From Streptomyces sp. TG1A-60 (GTDB lineage Bacteria > Actinomycetota > Actinomycetes > Streptomycetales > Streptomycetaceae): DNA of 64,000 bases. The translations under genes were made by a program, and so were the position numbers. Position 1 is the first letter of the stretch. Every line of letters begins with the position of its first letter. Location of the stretch: positions 6,138,001 through 6,202,000 of the forward strand of contig NZ_CP147520.1 of the NCBI RefSeq assembly GCF_037201975.1, written 5' to 3'. The notes beneath the pieces are model-generated. The model was not told the origin of the DNA. It was given only the letters and a program-made list of their open reading frames with translations, and made no database searches. Of the stretch, positions 16,400 through 24,519 are shown one piece after another.

Positions 16400-17662
16400 A
16401 TGGCTCAGCGTGAGCATGTGATGCGGATGTCGGTCGAGCAGCCGTTGTGGCGTGCGCTCACCGGCTACCGGGTGCTGACGGTGATCTACGCGGTCGGCCT
16501 CTTCGCGAGCGCGTACGACGAGTTCGTGCGCCCCTGGCCGGCGATCGCCTACTTCGCGGTGCTGGCCGGCTGGACCCTGGTGACCCTGCCCAAGGTCGCG
16601 AACGCGGCCAGCTGCACCAAACGCTTCCTCGCTGCGGACCTCACCGTGGCGCTCGTCGGCATCCTGCTCACCCGGTTCGCCGACTCGACCGCGCGGGTGG
16701 AGGCCGGTGGCCCGACGCTGCCGTCGATATGGACCGCCGGCGCCGTGCTGGCGTTCGCCGTCAAGGGCGGCTGGCGCTGGGCCGCCTTCGCCTCCACGCT
16801 GGTCGCCGTCGCCAATCTCGTCCACCGCGGCGCCCCCACCCGCGACACCGTCCACAATGTGCTGCTGGTCTGGGTCGCCGCCATCGCCATCGGCTACGTC
16901 GTCGAGGTCGCCCGCGCCTCCGAGCGCACCCTCGCCCGCGCCCTGGAGATCGAGGCCGCCACCCGCGAACGGGAGCGCCTCGCCCGCGACATCCACGACA
17001 GCGTCCTCCAGGTCCTCGCCATGGTCCAGCGGCGCGGCACCGCCCTGGGCGGTGAGGCAGCGGAGCTGGGCCGGATGGCGGGCGAGCAGGAGGTCGCCCT
17101 GCGCACCCTGGTCTCCGGCGGCCTGGTCCCCGTGTCCCGCGTCTCGGAGGACGCGGCCCAAAGAGCCCTCGTACGGGTGGTGGACGAACCGGGCGGGCCG
17201 GACGGGCCGGAGTCCGGCGATGACCCGGCGGGCCCGGTGGACCTGCGCGCCCTCCTCACCCCGTACGCCGGCGCGAGGATCACCCTCTCCGAGCCCGGAG
17301 CCCCGGTGCCGCTCGCCCCGCACGCCGCCCGCGAGCTGGCCGCGGCGGTCGGCGCGGCCCTGGACAATGTGCGTGAGCACGCGGGAGACGCGGCCCGCGC
17401 CTGGATCCTGGTCGAGGACTGGCCGGACCAGATCATCGTGACCGTACGGGACGACGGCCCCGGCATCCTCGAGGGCCGGCTGGACCAGGCCGAGGGCGAG
17501 GGGCGGCTCGGGGTGGCCCTCTCCATCCGGGGGCGGCTGCGCGACATCGGCGGCACGGCAGAACTGGTCTCCGTGCCCGGACAGGGCACGGAAGTCGAAC
17601 TGAAGGTACCCAAGGCCTGCGAAGGGCCGAAGGACGTACGGGGGAAGGCGGAGAAGCGGTGA
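16400..17662 (+). CDS. MacS-type sensor histidine kinase
   Basis: 420-aa membrane sensor kinase of the NarL-partner class. Residues about 15-180 hold five or six hydrophobic segments (ALTGYRVLTVIYAVGLFA; IAYFAVLAGWTLVTLP; AVLAFAVKGGWRWAAFA; NVLLVWVAAIAIGYVVE) and no large extracellular loop, so it probably senses the membrane. The dimerisation/phosphoacceptor helix is RERERLARDIHDSVLQVLAM with His199. The ATPase domain has N-box ALDNVREHA, G1 DDGPGI and G2 GRLGVALSIRGR. The start ATG is preceded by a G6 run; ATG 16421 is an alternative. Its stop overlaps the response-regulator start by 4 nt (GTGA). Confidence 0.9.
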   Translation: MAQREHVMRMSVEQPLWRALTGYRVLTVIYAVGLFASAYDEFVRPWPAIAYFAVLAGWTLVTLPKVANAASCTKRFLAADLTVALVGILLTRFADSTARVEAGGPTLPSIWTAGAVLAFAVKGGWRWAAFASTLVAVANLVHRGAPTRDTVHNVLLVWVAAIAIGYVVEVARASERTLARALEIEAATRERERLARDIHDSVLQVLAMVQRRGTALGGEAAELGRMAGEQEVALRTLVSGGLVPVSRVSEDAAQRALVRVVDEPGGPDGPESGDDPAGPVDLRALLTPYAGARITLSEPGAPVPLAPHAARELAAAVGAALDNVREHAGDAARAWILVEDWPDQIIVTVRDDGPGILEGRLDQAEGEGRLGVALSIRGRLRDIGGTAELVSVPGQGTEVELKVPKACEGPKDVRGKAEKR

Positions 17663-18381
17663 CGGAGAGCGTGCGCAACGGCAGGCCGGTGGACGGACGG
17701 GAACAGCCCGGCGGGAGCGGCCCGATCAAGGTCATGGTGGTCGACGACCATCCCATGTGGCGCGACGCCGTCGCCCGCGACCTGGCCGAGTCCGGCTTCG
17801 ACGTGGTGGCCACGGCGGGTGACGGCGAGCAGGCGGTGCGCCGCGCCCGGGCCGCCGCGCCGGACGTCCTCGTCCTGGACCTGAACCTGCCCGCGAAGCC
17901 GGGGGTGCAGGTCTGCAAGGAACTGGTCGGCGCGAACCCGGCGTTGCGGGTGCTGGCCCTGTCGGCGAGCGGGGAGCACGCGGACGTCCTGGAGGCGGTG
18001 AAGTCCGGCGCGACCGGCTATCTGGTGAAGTCCGCCTCGACCGAGGAACTGATCGACGCCGTACGCCGCACGGCCGTCGGCGACCCCGTCTTCACCCCCG
18101 GTCTCGCGGGCCTGGTCCTCGGGGAGTACCGCCGCCTCGCCTCCGAGCCCGCCCCCGCGCCGGGTGCCGACGAGCCCAAGGTCCCGCAGCTCACCGACCG
18201 CGAGACCGAGGTGCTCCGCCTCGTCGCCAAAGGGCTGAGCTACAAGCAGATCGCCGAGCGCCTCGTCATCTCGCACCGCACGGTCCAGAACCACGTCCAG
18301 AACACCCTCGGCAAGCTTCAGCTTCACAACCGGGTGGAGCTGGTCCGCTATGCCATAGAACGCGGTCTCGACGACGAGTAA
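17659..18381 (+). CDS. LuxR/NarL-family response regulator
   Basis: 240 aa. Receiver domain at about 22-140: acidic pocket VVDDH (D29, D30), phosphoacceptor D74 in VLVLDLNLP, Ser/Thr switch in LALSAS, and K124 in YLVKSAS. After a linker, the C-terminal four-helix DNA-binding domain reads LTDRETEVLRLVAKGLSYKQ and IAERLVISHRTVQNHVQNTL. GTG start overlaps the kinase stop, so the pair is translationally coupled and certainly cognate. Two palindromes lie just downstream in front of pfkA (18392-18407 and 18441-18456) and are candidate sites for this or another regulator. Target genes unknown. Confidence 0.93.
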   Translation: MTESVRNGRPVDGREQPGGSGPIKVMVVDDHPMWRDAVARDLAESGFDVVATAGDGEQAVRRARAAAPDVLVLDLNLPAKPGVQVCKELVGANPALRVLALSASGEHADVLEAVKSGATGYLVKSASTEELIDAVRRTAVGDPVFTPGLAGLVLGEYRRLASEPAPAPGADEPKVPQLTDRETEVLRLVAKGLSYKQIAERLVISHRTVQNHVQNTLGKLQLHNRVELVRYAIERGLDDE

Positions 18382-18391
18382 ACGCCTGTAA

Positions 18392-18456
18392 TCACTCCAT
18401 AGAGTGAAGGTGGTTTGATCAACTCGCCTGCAATCAAACGCAATTCACCGGAATTG
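18392..18456. promoter_or_regulatory. Two palindromes in the pfkA upstream region
   Basis: TCACTC-CATA-GAGTGA (18392-18407) and CAATTC-ACCG-GAATTG (18441-18456) are perfect 6-bp inverted repeats with 4-nt spacers in the 155-bp spacer between the response regulator and the phosphofructokinase gene. The second overlaps a TTGACC -35-like element (18454-18459). The first could also be a weak terminator. Their unusual AT content and symmetry suggest operators. Confidence 0.45.
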
Positions 18457-18536
18457 ACCTCCCGTACATGCCGAAGTGACCTGGATCACTATTAGCGTGA
18501 CCCTCACCAGGCAACCGCGGCGAAGGGAACATTTCC

Positions 18537-19565
18537 ATGCGCGTCGGAGTACTGACCGGAGGCGGCGACTGTCCCGGGCTCAACGCTGTCATCCGGGGCG
18601 TCGTCCGTAAGGGCGTCCAGGAGTACGGCCACGACTTCGTCGGCTTCAGGGACGGCTGGCGGGGTCCGCTGGAGAACGACACCGTCCGTCTCGACATCCC
18701 CGCCGTGCGCGGCATCCTGCCTCGCGGCGGCACCATCCTCGGCTCCTCGCGCACCAACCCGCTCAAGCAGGAGAACGGCATCCGCCGCATCAAGGACAAC
18801 CTCGCCAAGCAGGAGGTCGAGGCGCTCATCGCCATCGGTGGCGAGGACACGCTGGGGGTGGCCGCGCGCCTGTCGGACGAGTACGGCGTGCCGTGCGTCG
18901 GTGTGCCGAAGACGATCGACAACGACCTCTCCGCCACGGACTACACCTTCGGCTTCGACACGGCGGTAGGCATCGCGACGGAAGCCATTGACCGCCTGCA
19001 CACCACAGCCGAGTCCCACATGCGGGTCCTCGTCGTCGAGGTGATGGGCCGTCACGCCGGCTGGATCGCCCTCCACTCCGGCCTCGCCGGCGGCGCGAAC
19101 GTCATCCTCGTCCCCGAGCAGCGCTTCGACGTCGACCAGGTGTGCGCCTGGGTGACGTCCCGCTTCAAGGCGTCGTACGCGCCGATCGTGGTCGTCGCGG
19201 AGGGGGCCATGCCGAAGGACGGTGAGATGGTCCTGAAGGACGGCTCCCTCGACTCCTTCGGCCACGTCCGCCTCTCCGGTGTCGGCGAGTGGCTGGCCAA
19301 GGAGATCGAGAAACGCACGGGCAAGGAGGCCCGCACGACCGTCCTCGGACACGTCCAGCGCGGCGGCACCCCCTCCGCCTTCGACCGCTGGCTCGCCACC
19401 CGTTTCGGCCTCCACGCGATCGACGCCGTCCACGACCGCGACTTCGGCAAAATGGTCGCCCTCCGGGGCACGGACATCATCCGTGTCCCCCTCGCCGACG
19501 CGACGACCAAGCTGAAGACGGTCGACCCCAAGCTGTACGAGGAGGTGGGCGTCTTCTTCGGCTGA
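18537..19565 (+). CDS. pfkA: 6-phosphofructokinase
   Basis: Phosphorylates fructose 6-phosphate to fructose 1,6-bisphosphate, the committed step of glycolysis. 342 aa. Visible sites: GGGDCPGLNA (8-17), GGEDT (101-105), PKTIDND with catalytic D128, GRHAGWIA, and the fructose-phosphate site GHVQRGGTPSAFDR. At the E. coli position 104 it has Asp (D104) and at 124 Lys (K125), residues normally associated with pyrophosphate-dependent PFKs; yet the S. coelicolor enzyme of this type is reported to use ATP. The start follows a GAAGGGAA SD. The gene stands alone, closed by a 25-bp hairpin downstream. Confidence 0.95.
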   Translation: MRVGVLTGGGDCPGLNAVIRGVVRKGVQEYGHDFVGFRDGWRGPLENDTVRLDIPAVRGILPRGGTILGSSRTNPLKQENGIRRIKDNLAKQEVEALIAIGGEDTLGVAARLSDEYGVPCVGVPKTIDNDLSATDYTFGFDTAVGIATEAIDRLHTTAESHMRVLVVEVMGRHAGWIALHSGLAGGANVILVPEQRFDVDQVCAWVTSRFKASYAPIVVVAEGAMPKDGEMVLKDGSLDSFGHVRLSGVGEWLAKEIEKRTGKEARTTVLGHVQRGGTPSAFDRWLATRFGLHAIDAVHDRDFGKMVALRGTDIIRVPLADATTKLKTVDPKLYEEVGVFFG

Positions 19566-19624
19566 GACGTTCGGGAGAGTCCGGGAGCGGGGGGTTCGTG
19601 GGCGGGTGCGGGTTGTGTGTGGTC

Positions 19625-19677
19625 GCTCGTCGCGGTTCCCCGCGCCCCTTTCAGGGGTGCGGGGAACCGCGACGAGC
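19625..19677. terminator. 25-bp bidirectional hairpin between pfkA and anthranilate synthase
   Basis: GCTCGTCGCGGTTCCCCGCG... pairs with its complement across a TTC loop; the 25-bp arms (19625-19649 and 19653-19677) have only one G-U-type mismatch. It lies between two convergent genes and is the most complete copy in the window of a dispersed GGTTCCCCGCGCCCC palindrome. Confidence 0.75.
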
Positions 19678-19804
19678 CCCCACTCACCCGCAGCCGAACA
19701 ACCCACCCCTCGGGGTCGAAGGGGCAGAGCCGTGGGGAGGGGGCGGGCAGGGGCGGCGGGCGCGAGGAAACCAGCTTCACGGGCAGACGTCGCCTGCCGC
19801 GGCC

Positions 19805-21721
19805 CTAGGGCGTCCGCAGCGCCTGAACCCCCTCCACCAGCTCACGCACCACAGCCACCCCACCCAGCGTCAGCACCGATTCCGGATGGAACTGCACCCC
19901 CGCGAACCCGGGCCCCCGCAGCGCGTGAACCTCCCCACCGTCGCTGCGACTGACCTCCACCCCATGTGCGGCCAGCTCCGCCGCCGCCCCGTCGTCACAG
20001 TGCGCCACGAAGCTGTTGTAGAAGCCGACGGTCCGGGACCGCCCGAACAGATCGATCCCGGTCTGCGCTCCCTGGTAGGGCACCTCTTTCCGGACGATCT
20101 CCAGGCCCAGCTCGGCCGCGATCAGCTCATGCCCGAGACAGACCCCGAGCACCCCGTGCCGGTGTTCGCTGATCGCCGACGCGGTCAGCTCCCGCAGGAA
20201 CCGCATCTTGGGGTCGTCCACATCCCCCGGGTCCCCGGGGCCGGGCCCCAGCACCACCATTCCCTCGTGTGCGAGCACGACCTCCCGCAGCCCCGGCTCG
20301 TCGTACCGCCGTACGTTCACCTCCAGCCCGGAAGACCGCAGCAGATGCGCGAGCATCGCGGTGAACGTGTCCTCGGCATCCACGACGAGCGCATGCCCCG
20401 TCAGCTCGGCCGTCCGCTCCCGCATCCGCAGCCAGAACGGCGCCAGCGAGGCCCGCCGCCCGTCCAGCGCCGCCCGCACCCGTGGGTCCTCGGCCAGCCG
20501 GAACCGCGCCTCCTCCCGGACCGGCCGCCCGGGGCGTACGCCCAGCGCCGCCAGTACCCCCGCCGCCTTCGCGTGCGTCTCGGCGACCTCGCCCGCCGGA
20601 TCCGACCCCCGGACGAGCGTGGCCCCCACCGGCACCTTCAGCCGCCCGTCCGCCGCGATGTCGGCGGTCCGGATCAGAATCGGCGAGTCCAGGGTCTGCG
20701 CCCCACCGGAGTCCCGCCCCACGAGGGCCAACGCCCCCGCGTAGTAACCCCGTCCGCCCACCTCGTGCCGCTCGATCACCCGGCACGCGTTCTGCACCGG
20801 CGACCCGGTGACCGTCGCGGCGAACATCGTCTCCTTGAGCACCTCCCGCACATCCAGCGAGGACCGCCCGCGCAGTTCGTACTCGGTGTGAGCGAGGTGG
20901 GCCATCTCCTTCAGCCGGGGCCCGACCACGACCCCGCCCATGTCGCCGACCGTGCACATCATCTTGAGCTCCTCGTCGACGACCATCGACAGCTCCTCGA
21001 TCTCCTTGCCGTCGGCGAGGAAGGCCAACAGGTCCTCCGGTGTCGGCCCGTCGGCCGGGTAGCGGTACGTCCCGCTGATCGGGTTCATCACGACCGTCCC
21101 GCCGGACATCCGGACATGCGCCTCCGGGCTGGCGCCGACCAGCGTGCGCCCGCCCGTCTCCGGCCCCCGCCCTTCCAAGGAACGCCCTTCGGACCCTTTC
21201 CCATCTCCGGTGTGCACCACGAACGTCCAGTACGCGCCCCGCTCGCCCTCCAGCAGCCGCCGGAACAGCGCGAGCGCGTCCGCGCGGCCGAAGCCGGGGA
21301 TCGAGCCCTCGTACGTCCGCCGGATCACGAAGTTCGCGCCCTCGCCCCGGCCGATCTCCTCGCGCAGCACCCGGCCGACGATCTCCGCGTACTCCTCGTC
21401 GTCCACGTCGAAGCCGCCGCCCTCGACCCGGACGTCGTGCGTCGGGAGCTCCGCGAGGGCCCGCGACAGGGGGATCTCGTACGACTCCTCCGGCGTGAGC
21501 ACCGACAGCGGCGTCCCGTCGTCACGGACCTCGAAGCCGCGTTCGCGGATCTGCCGGAACGGGACGAGCGCCAGCCCCTCGTCGGGGATGTCGGCCAGTC
21601 GCTCGCACGTCGTCACCGGGCCGATCAGCAGTTCCACCGTGTCGTGGTCGTCGAGGCCGGGCGCGCGGCGGCGCAACAGGGCGAACGGGCGGTCGTCGGA
21701 CAGGAGCCGGGTCAGGTCCAT
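19805..21721 (-). CDS. Anthranilate synthase family protein, fused TrpE-TrpG type (PhzE-like)
   Basis: 638-aa fusion of a chorismate-utilising domain (about 1-430) and a glutamine amidotransferase (about 440-638). The synthase half has VVMNPISGTYRYP, EELSMVVDEELKMM and TVTGSPVQNACRVIE; the amidase half has LGPGPGDP, GVCLGHELIA (catalytic Cys) and GVQFHPES (catalytic His). The blocks are closer to PhzE than to TrpE, so the product could be anthranilate or 2-amino-2-deoxyisochorismate; the tryptophan-rich leader peptide and attenuator upstream argue for control by tryptophan and hence anthranilate. Start ATG 21721 with GAGGAA upstream. It faces the DAHP synthase gene divergently. Confidence 0.88.
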   Translation of the reverse strand: MDLTRLLSDDRPFALLRRRAPGLDDHDTVELLIGPVTTCERLADIPDEGLALVPFRQIRERGFEVRDDGTPLSVLTPEESYEIPLSRALAELPTHDVRVEGGGFDVDDEEYAEIVGRVLREEIGRGEGANFVIRRTYEGSIPGFGRADALALFRRLLEGERGAYWTFVVHTGDGKGSEGRSLEGRGPETGGRTLVGASPEAHVRMSGGTVVMNPISGTYRYPADGPTPEDLLAFLADGKEIEELSMVVDEELKMMCTVGDMGGVVVGPRLKEMAHLAHTEYELRGRSSLDVREVLKETMFAATVTGSPVQNACRVIERHEVGGRGYYAGALALVGRDSGGAQTLDSPILIRTADIAADGRLKVPVGATLVRGSDPAGEVAETHAKAAGVLAALGVRPGRPVREEARFRLAEDPRVRAALDGRRASLAPFWLRMRERTAELTGHALVVDAEDTFTAMLAHLLRSSGLEVNVRRYDEPGLREVVLAHEGMVVLGPGPGDPGDVDDPKMRFLRELTASAISEHRHGVLGVCLGHELIAAELGLEIVRKEVPYQGAQTGIDLFGRSRTVGFYNSFVAHCDDGAAAELAAHGVEVSRSDGGEVHALRGPGFAGVQFHPESVLTLGGVAVVRELVEGVQALRTP

Positions 21722-21792
21722 GGGTTCCTCTTCCCTCGCAGATCACGGTGATCGCGGTGATCGGTGAGGAACGGCCGGGCCCTGGAAACACC

Positions 21793-21817
21793 GAAGGCCG
21801 CCCCTCGGGCGGCCTTC
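21793..21817 (-). terminator. Trp attenuator terminator hairpin
   Basis: On the minus strand GAAGGCCGCCC-GAG-GGGCGGCCTTC forms a perfect 11-bp stem followed by GGTGTTT. It lies between the leader peptide stop (21840) and the synthase start (21721), the classical place of a transcription attenuator. Confidence 0.85.
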
Positions 21818-21839
21818 GCGAAGTCTTGCGTACGCGCAG

Positions 21840-21896
21840 TCAGTGGGCCGCCGGATGAGCGGTCCACCACCAGTTCCGGGTCGAGTGCGCGAACAT
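21840..21896 (-). CDS. trpL: Trp operon leader peptide with three consecutive Trp codons
   Basis: An 18-residue ORF, MFAHSTRNWWWTAHPAAH, starts at ATG 21896 and ends TGA 21840-21842. The WWW triplet at residues 9-11 lets ribosome stalling report Trp-tRNA shortage; the following 11-bp terminator hairpin (21793-21817) would then be prevented. The peptide closely matches the trp leader known in other Streptomyces. It is too short for routine gene finding, but the combination with the hairpin and the anthranilate synthase is decisive. Confidence 0.93.
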   Translation of the reverse strand: MFAHSTRNWWWTAHPAAH

Positions 21897-22236
21897 GCGC
21901 CGCACCCTACCGGACAACCTCCGGGAACTCACGTGATCGACACCCCGCGGTCGGCCCGTGATCACATCTGCCTCGACGGAAGGTGGGTGCCACCCGCGCC
22001 CCGACGGCATGCGGCGTCACGTCTGACGGAACACATCCGCGCCCGGCACGGCCCTGCGGGCGGGTTTCCCGCACGAGTTCCAGGCCGTCGGCTCACCGAC
22101 CCGGCGGTCATGGATCCGCACTGACGCCGCCCGACCCCCACCACTCGCCCCCGGACCCCGCTCCGGTCGAGCGGGGTTCGTCTCACTTGATGAGCAGGGG
22201 GATGGGCGCCCGACATGACCCCGTAATGTGGACGTC
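21897..22236. other. Divergent spacer between trpL and DAHP synthase
   Basis: Holds the minus-strand promoter for trpL (not resolved to the base) and the plus-strand promoter for the DAHP synthase. An 8-bp hairpin CCCCGCTC-N5-GAGCGGGG sits at 22156-22176, followed by TTCGTCTC, oriented as a possible plus-strand terminator. TAATGT at 22224-22229 is a likely -10 for a leaderless aroG message. No gene seen. Confidence 0.5.
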
Positions 22237-23586
22237 GTGACCGTGAACGCTAAGTCCAGCGCGAGCGCTGGCAACACCTGGCGAGACCTGCCCGCGGCGC
22301 AGCAGCCCGAGTACCCCGACACCGAGGCTCTGCGCGCAGTTGTTGCGGAGCTGGAGACGTATCCGCCGCTCGTCTTCGCGGGCGAGTGCGACCAGCTGCG
22401 AGCCCGGATGGCGTCCGTCGCCAAGGGAGAGGCGTTCCTCCTCCAGGGCGGCGACTGCGCCGAGGCCTTCGACGCCGTCTCGGCCGACCACATCCGCAAC
22501 AAGCTGAAGACGCTGCTCCAGATGGGCGCGGTCCTCACCTACGCGGCCTCCGTGCCGGTCGTGAAGGTCGGCCGCATCGCCGGGCAGTACTCCAAGCCCC
22601 GCTCCAAGGGCACCGAGACCCGCGACGGCGTGACCCTGCCCACATACCGCGGCGACTCGGTCAACGGCTTCGACTTCAACGAGGCCGCCCGCGTCCCGGA
22701 CCCCGAGCGCCTGAAGCGGATGTACCACGCCTCCGCCTCCACGCTCAACCTGGTCCGTGCCTTCACCACCGGCGGGTACGCCGACCTGCGCCAGGTGCAC
22801 GCCTGGAACCAGGACTTCGTGAAGTCGTCCCCGTCCGGTCAGCGCTACGAGCAGCTCGCCCGCGAGATCGACAACGCGCTGAACTTCATGCACGCCTGCG
22901 GGACCGACCCGGAGGAGTTCCGCACCGTCGAGTTCTTCTCCTCGCACGAGGCGCTGCTGCTCGACTACGAGTCGGCGCTGACCCGCGTGGACTCGCGCAC
23001 GGGGCAGCTGTACGACGTGTCGGCACACATGGTGTGGATCGGTGAGCGCACCCGTCAGCTGGACCACGCGCACATCGAGTTCGCCTCGCAGATCCGCAAC
23101 CCGATCGGCATCAAGCTCGGCCCGACGACCACGGCCGAGGACGCGCTGCAGTACATCGAGCGCCTCGACCCGGACCGCGAGCCCGGCCGACTGACCTTCA
23201 TCGTGCGCATGGGCGCGGACAAGGTCCGCGACAGGCTGCCCGAGCTGGTGGAGAAGGTCACCGCCTCCGGCGCGACCGTGGCCTGGGTGTCCGACCCGAT
23301 GCACGGCAACACCTTCGAGGCGGCCTCCGGCCACAAGACCCGCCGCTTCGACGACGTGCTCGACGAGGTCAAGGGCTTCTTCGAGGTCCACAAGGGCCTG
23401 GGCACCCACCCGGGCGGCATCCACGTGGAACTCACCGGCGACGACGTCACCGAGTGCGTGGGCGGCGGCGACGAGATCTTCGTCGACGACCTCCACCAGC
23501 GCTACGAGACCGCCTGCGACCCCCGCCTCAACCGCAGCCAGTCCCTCGACCTGGCGTTCCTCGTCGCGGAGCTGTACCGCGACTAG
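22237..23586 (+). CDS. aroG: Type II (plant-like) DAHP synthase
   Basis: Condenses phosphoenolpyruvate and erythrose 4-phosphate into 3-deoxy-D-arabino-heptulosonate 7-phosphate, the entry reaction of the shikimate pathway. 449 aa, typical for class II. Signature blocks: TWRDLPAAQQPEYPD, LVFAGECDQLRARM, LLQGGDCAEAF (metal Cys), PTYRGDSVNGFDF, GERTRQLDHAHIEF, GIKLGPTTTAEDAL, DPMHGNTFEA and the C-terminal ECVGG. GTG 22237 is chosen (MTVNAKSS...) because TAATGT at 22224-22229 would place the transcription start at or next to it; GTG 22228 is in frame. Divergent from the fused anthranilate synthase, so the region forms an aromatic-acid control node. A strong terminator follows. Confidence 0.95.
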   Translation: MTVNAKSSASAGNTWRDLPAAQQPEYPDTEALRAVVAELETYPPLVFAGECDQLRARMASVAKGEAFLLQGGDCAEAFDAVSADHIRNKLKTLLQMGAVLTYAASVPVVKVGRIAGQYSKPRSKGTETRDGVTLPTYRGDSVNGFDFNEAARVPDPERLKRMYHASASTLNLVRAFTTGGYADLRQVHAWNQDFVKSSPSGQRYEQLAREIDNALNFMHACGTDPEEFRTVEFFSSHEALLLDYESALTRVDSRTGQLYDVSAHMVWIGERTRQLDHAHIEFASQIRNPIGIKLGPTTTAEDALQYIERLDPDREPGRLTFIVRMGADKVRDRLPELVEKVTASGATVAWVSDPMHGNTFEAASGHKTRRFDDVLDEVKGFFEVHKGLGTHPGGIHVELTGDDVTECVGGGDEIFVDDLHQRYETACDPRLNRSQSLDLAFLVAELYRD

Positions 23587-23603
23587 TGACGGCCGTGCAG
23601 CAG

Positions 23604-23652
23604 AGTGGAGTGGGGCGCGGATCACATACGATCCGCGCCCCACTCCACTTTT
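23604..23652 (+). terminator. 20-bp perfect terminator hairpin after aroG
   Basis: Arms 23604-23623 and 23630-23649 are perfectly complementary (20 bp), loop ACATAC, followed by TTT G. A textbook intrinsic terminator 17 nt after the stop codon. Confidence 0.92.
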
Positions 23653-23676
23653 GCGGTTCTTGTGTGCCGGGTAAGG

Positions 23677-23695
23677 TTAGGTTAGCCTCACCGAC
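23677..23695. promoter_or_regulatory. DmdR/DtxR-type iron box upstream of bfd
   Basis: TTAGGTTAGCCTCACCGAC matches the 19-bp actinobacterial iron box (TTAGGTTAGSCTMACCTAA) at 16 positions, with deviations at the right end. It lies 46 bp before the bfd start and predicts repression of bfd by the Fe2+-loaded DtxR-family repressor, in line with Bfd being needed to mobilise iron in starvation. Confidence 0.8.
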
Positions 23696-23740
23696 TAATC
23701 GGGACGGCATGCCCAGTGACCCCGGCGGGAGGTGGACCGC

Positions 23741-23965
23741 GTGTACGTCTGCAGTTGCTTCGGCGTCACCGAGCAGCAGGTCAAGAAGCACCTGGCGGAC
23801 GGCGCCTGCACCCCGCGCCAGATCGCGTCCGCCTGCAAGGCGGGCACGGACTGCGGTTCCTGCGTACGCCGGATCCAGGCGATCCTGGGCCGGGGCGCGT
23901 GCCCGCGCCGGGGCCTGGCCGAGCGGGCCGAGCCGGTCCTCGCCGAGCTCGACGAAGCGGCGTAG
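23741..23965 (+). CDS. bfd: Bacterioferritin-associated ferredoxin
   Basis: 74-aa [2Fe-2S] protein that donates electrons to bacterioferritin to release stored iron. The four cluster cysteines occupy exactly the E. coli-type positions C4, C6, C38 and C41 (YVCSCFGV; GTDCGSCV), with a helix-turn-helix Fer2_BFD fold between. Start GTG 23741 is preferred over GTG 23732 because GGGAGG is 8 nt before it. The stop is one base from the stop of convergent bfr. Expression is probably iron-repressed through the box at 23677-23695. Confidence 0.93.
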   Translation: MYVCSCFGVTEQQVKKHLADGACTPRQIASACKAGTDCGSCVRRIQAILGRGACPRRGLAERAEPVLAELDEAA

Positions 23966-23966
23966 C

Positions 23967-24446
23967 TCAGCTCTCCGGCTGCTCGATGAGCTGCGCGATG
24001 TAGAGCGCCTCGCCGAGCTTCTCCAGCAGTTCCAACTGGGTGTCGAGGTAGTCGATGTGGTGCTCCTCGTCCGCCAGGATCGACTCGAAGATGTTGGCGG
24101 ACGTGATGTCGCCCTTGTTGCGCATCACCTCGATGCCGCGCTTGAGGCGGTCGATCGCCTCCACCTCGATCTGGCGGTCGGCCTCGAACATCTCCTTGAC
24201 CGTCTGGCCGACCCGGACGTGGAACAGCCGCTGGTAGTTCGGCAGCCCGTCCAGGAACAGGATCCGGTCGGTGAGCACCTCCGCGTGCTTCATCTCGTCG
24301 AACGACTCGTGCCGCGTGTACTTCGCGAGCTTCGTCCAGCCGAAGTTCTCCTGCATCTTCGCGTGCAGGAAGTACTGGTTGATCGCGGTCAGCTCGGCGG
24401 TCAGCTGCTCGTTGAGGAATTCGATGACCTCGGGGTCGCCCTGCAT
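23967..24446 (-). CDS. bfr: Bacterioferritin
   Basis: 159-aa subunit of the 24-mer haem-containing iron-storage shell. The ferroxidase ligands are in place: E18 (LTAEL), E51 and H54 (DEMKH), E94 region (IEVEAIDRL), E127/H130 (ILADEEHH), and haem ligand M52. Start ATG 24446 with GGAG 9 nt upstream; upstream in-frame sequence does not look coding. Tail-to-tail with bfd. Two 19-nt spaced imperfect palindromic repeats at 24520-24556 in its promoter are candidate iron-regulator sites, in line with opposite iron control of storage and release. Confidence 0.95.
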   Translation of the reverse strand: MQGDPEVIEFLNEQLTAELTAINQYFLHAKMQENFGWTKLAKYTRHESFDEMKHAEVLTDRILFLDGLPNYQRLFHVRVGQTVKEMFEADRQIEVEAIDRLKRGIEVMRNKGDITSANIFESILADEEHHIDYLDTQLELLEKLGEALYIAQLIEQPES

Positions 24447-24519
24447 CGCAGAGGCTCCTTCCAGGCGGGGGAACGGGGAGGTTGCGCCGCGATGATTGCA
24501 CCGCCATCGAAGATCGTCC

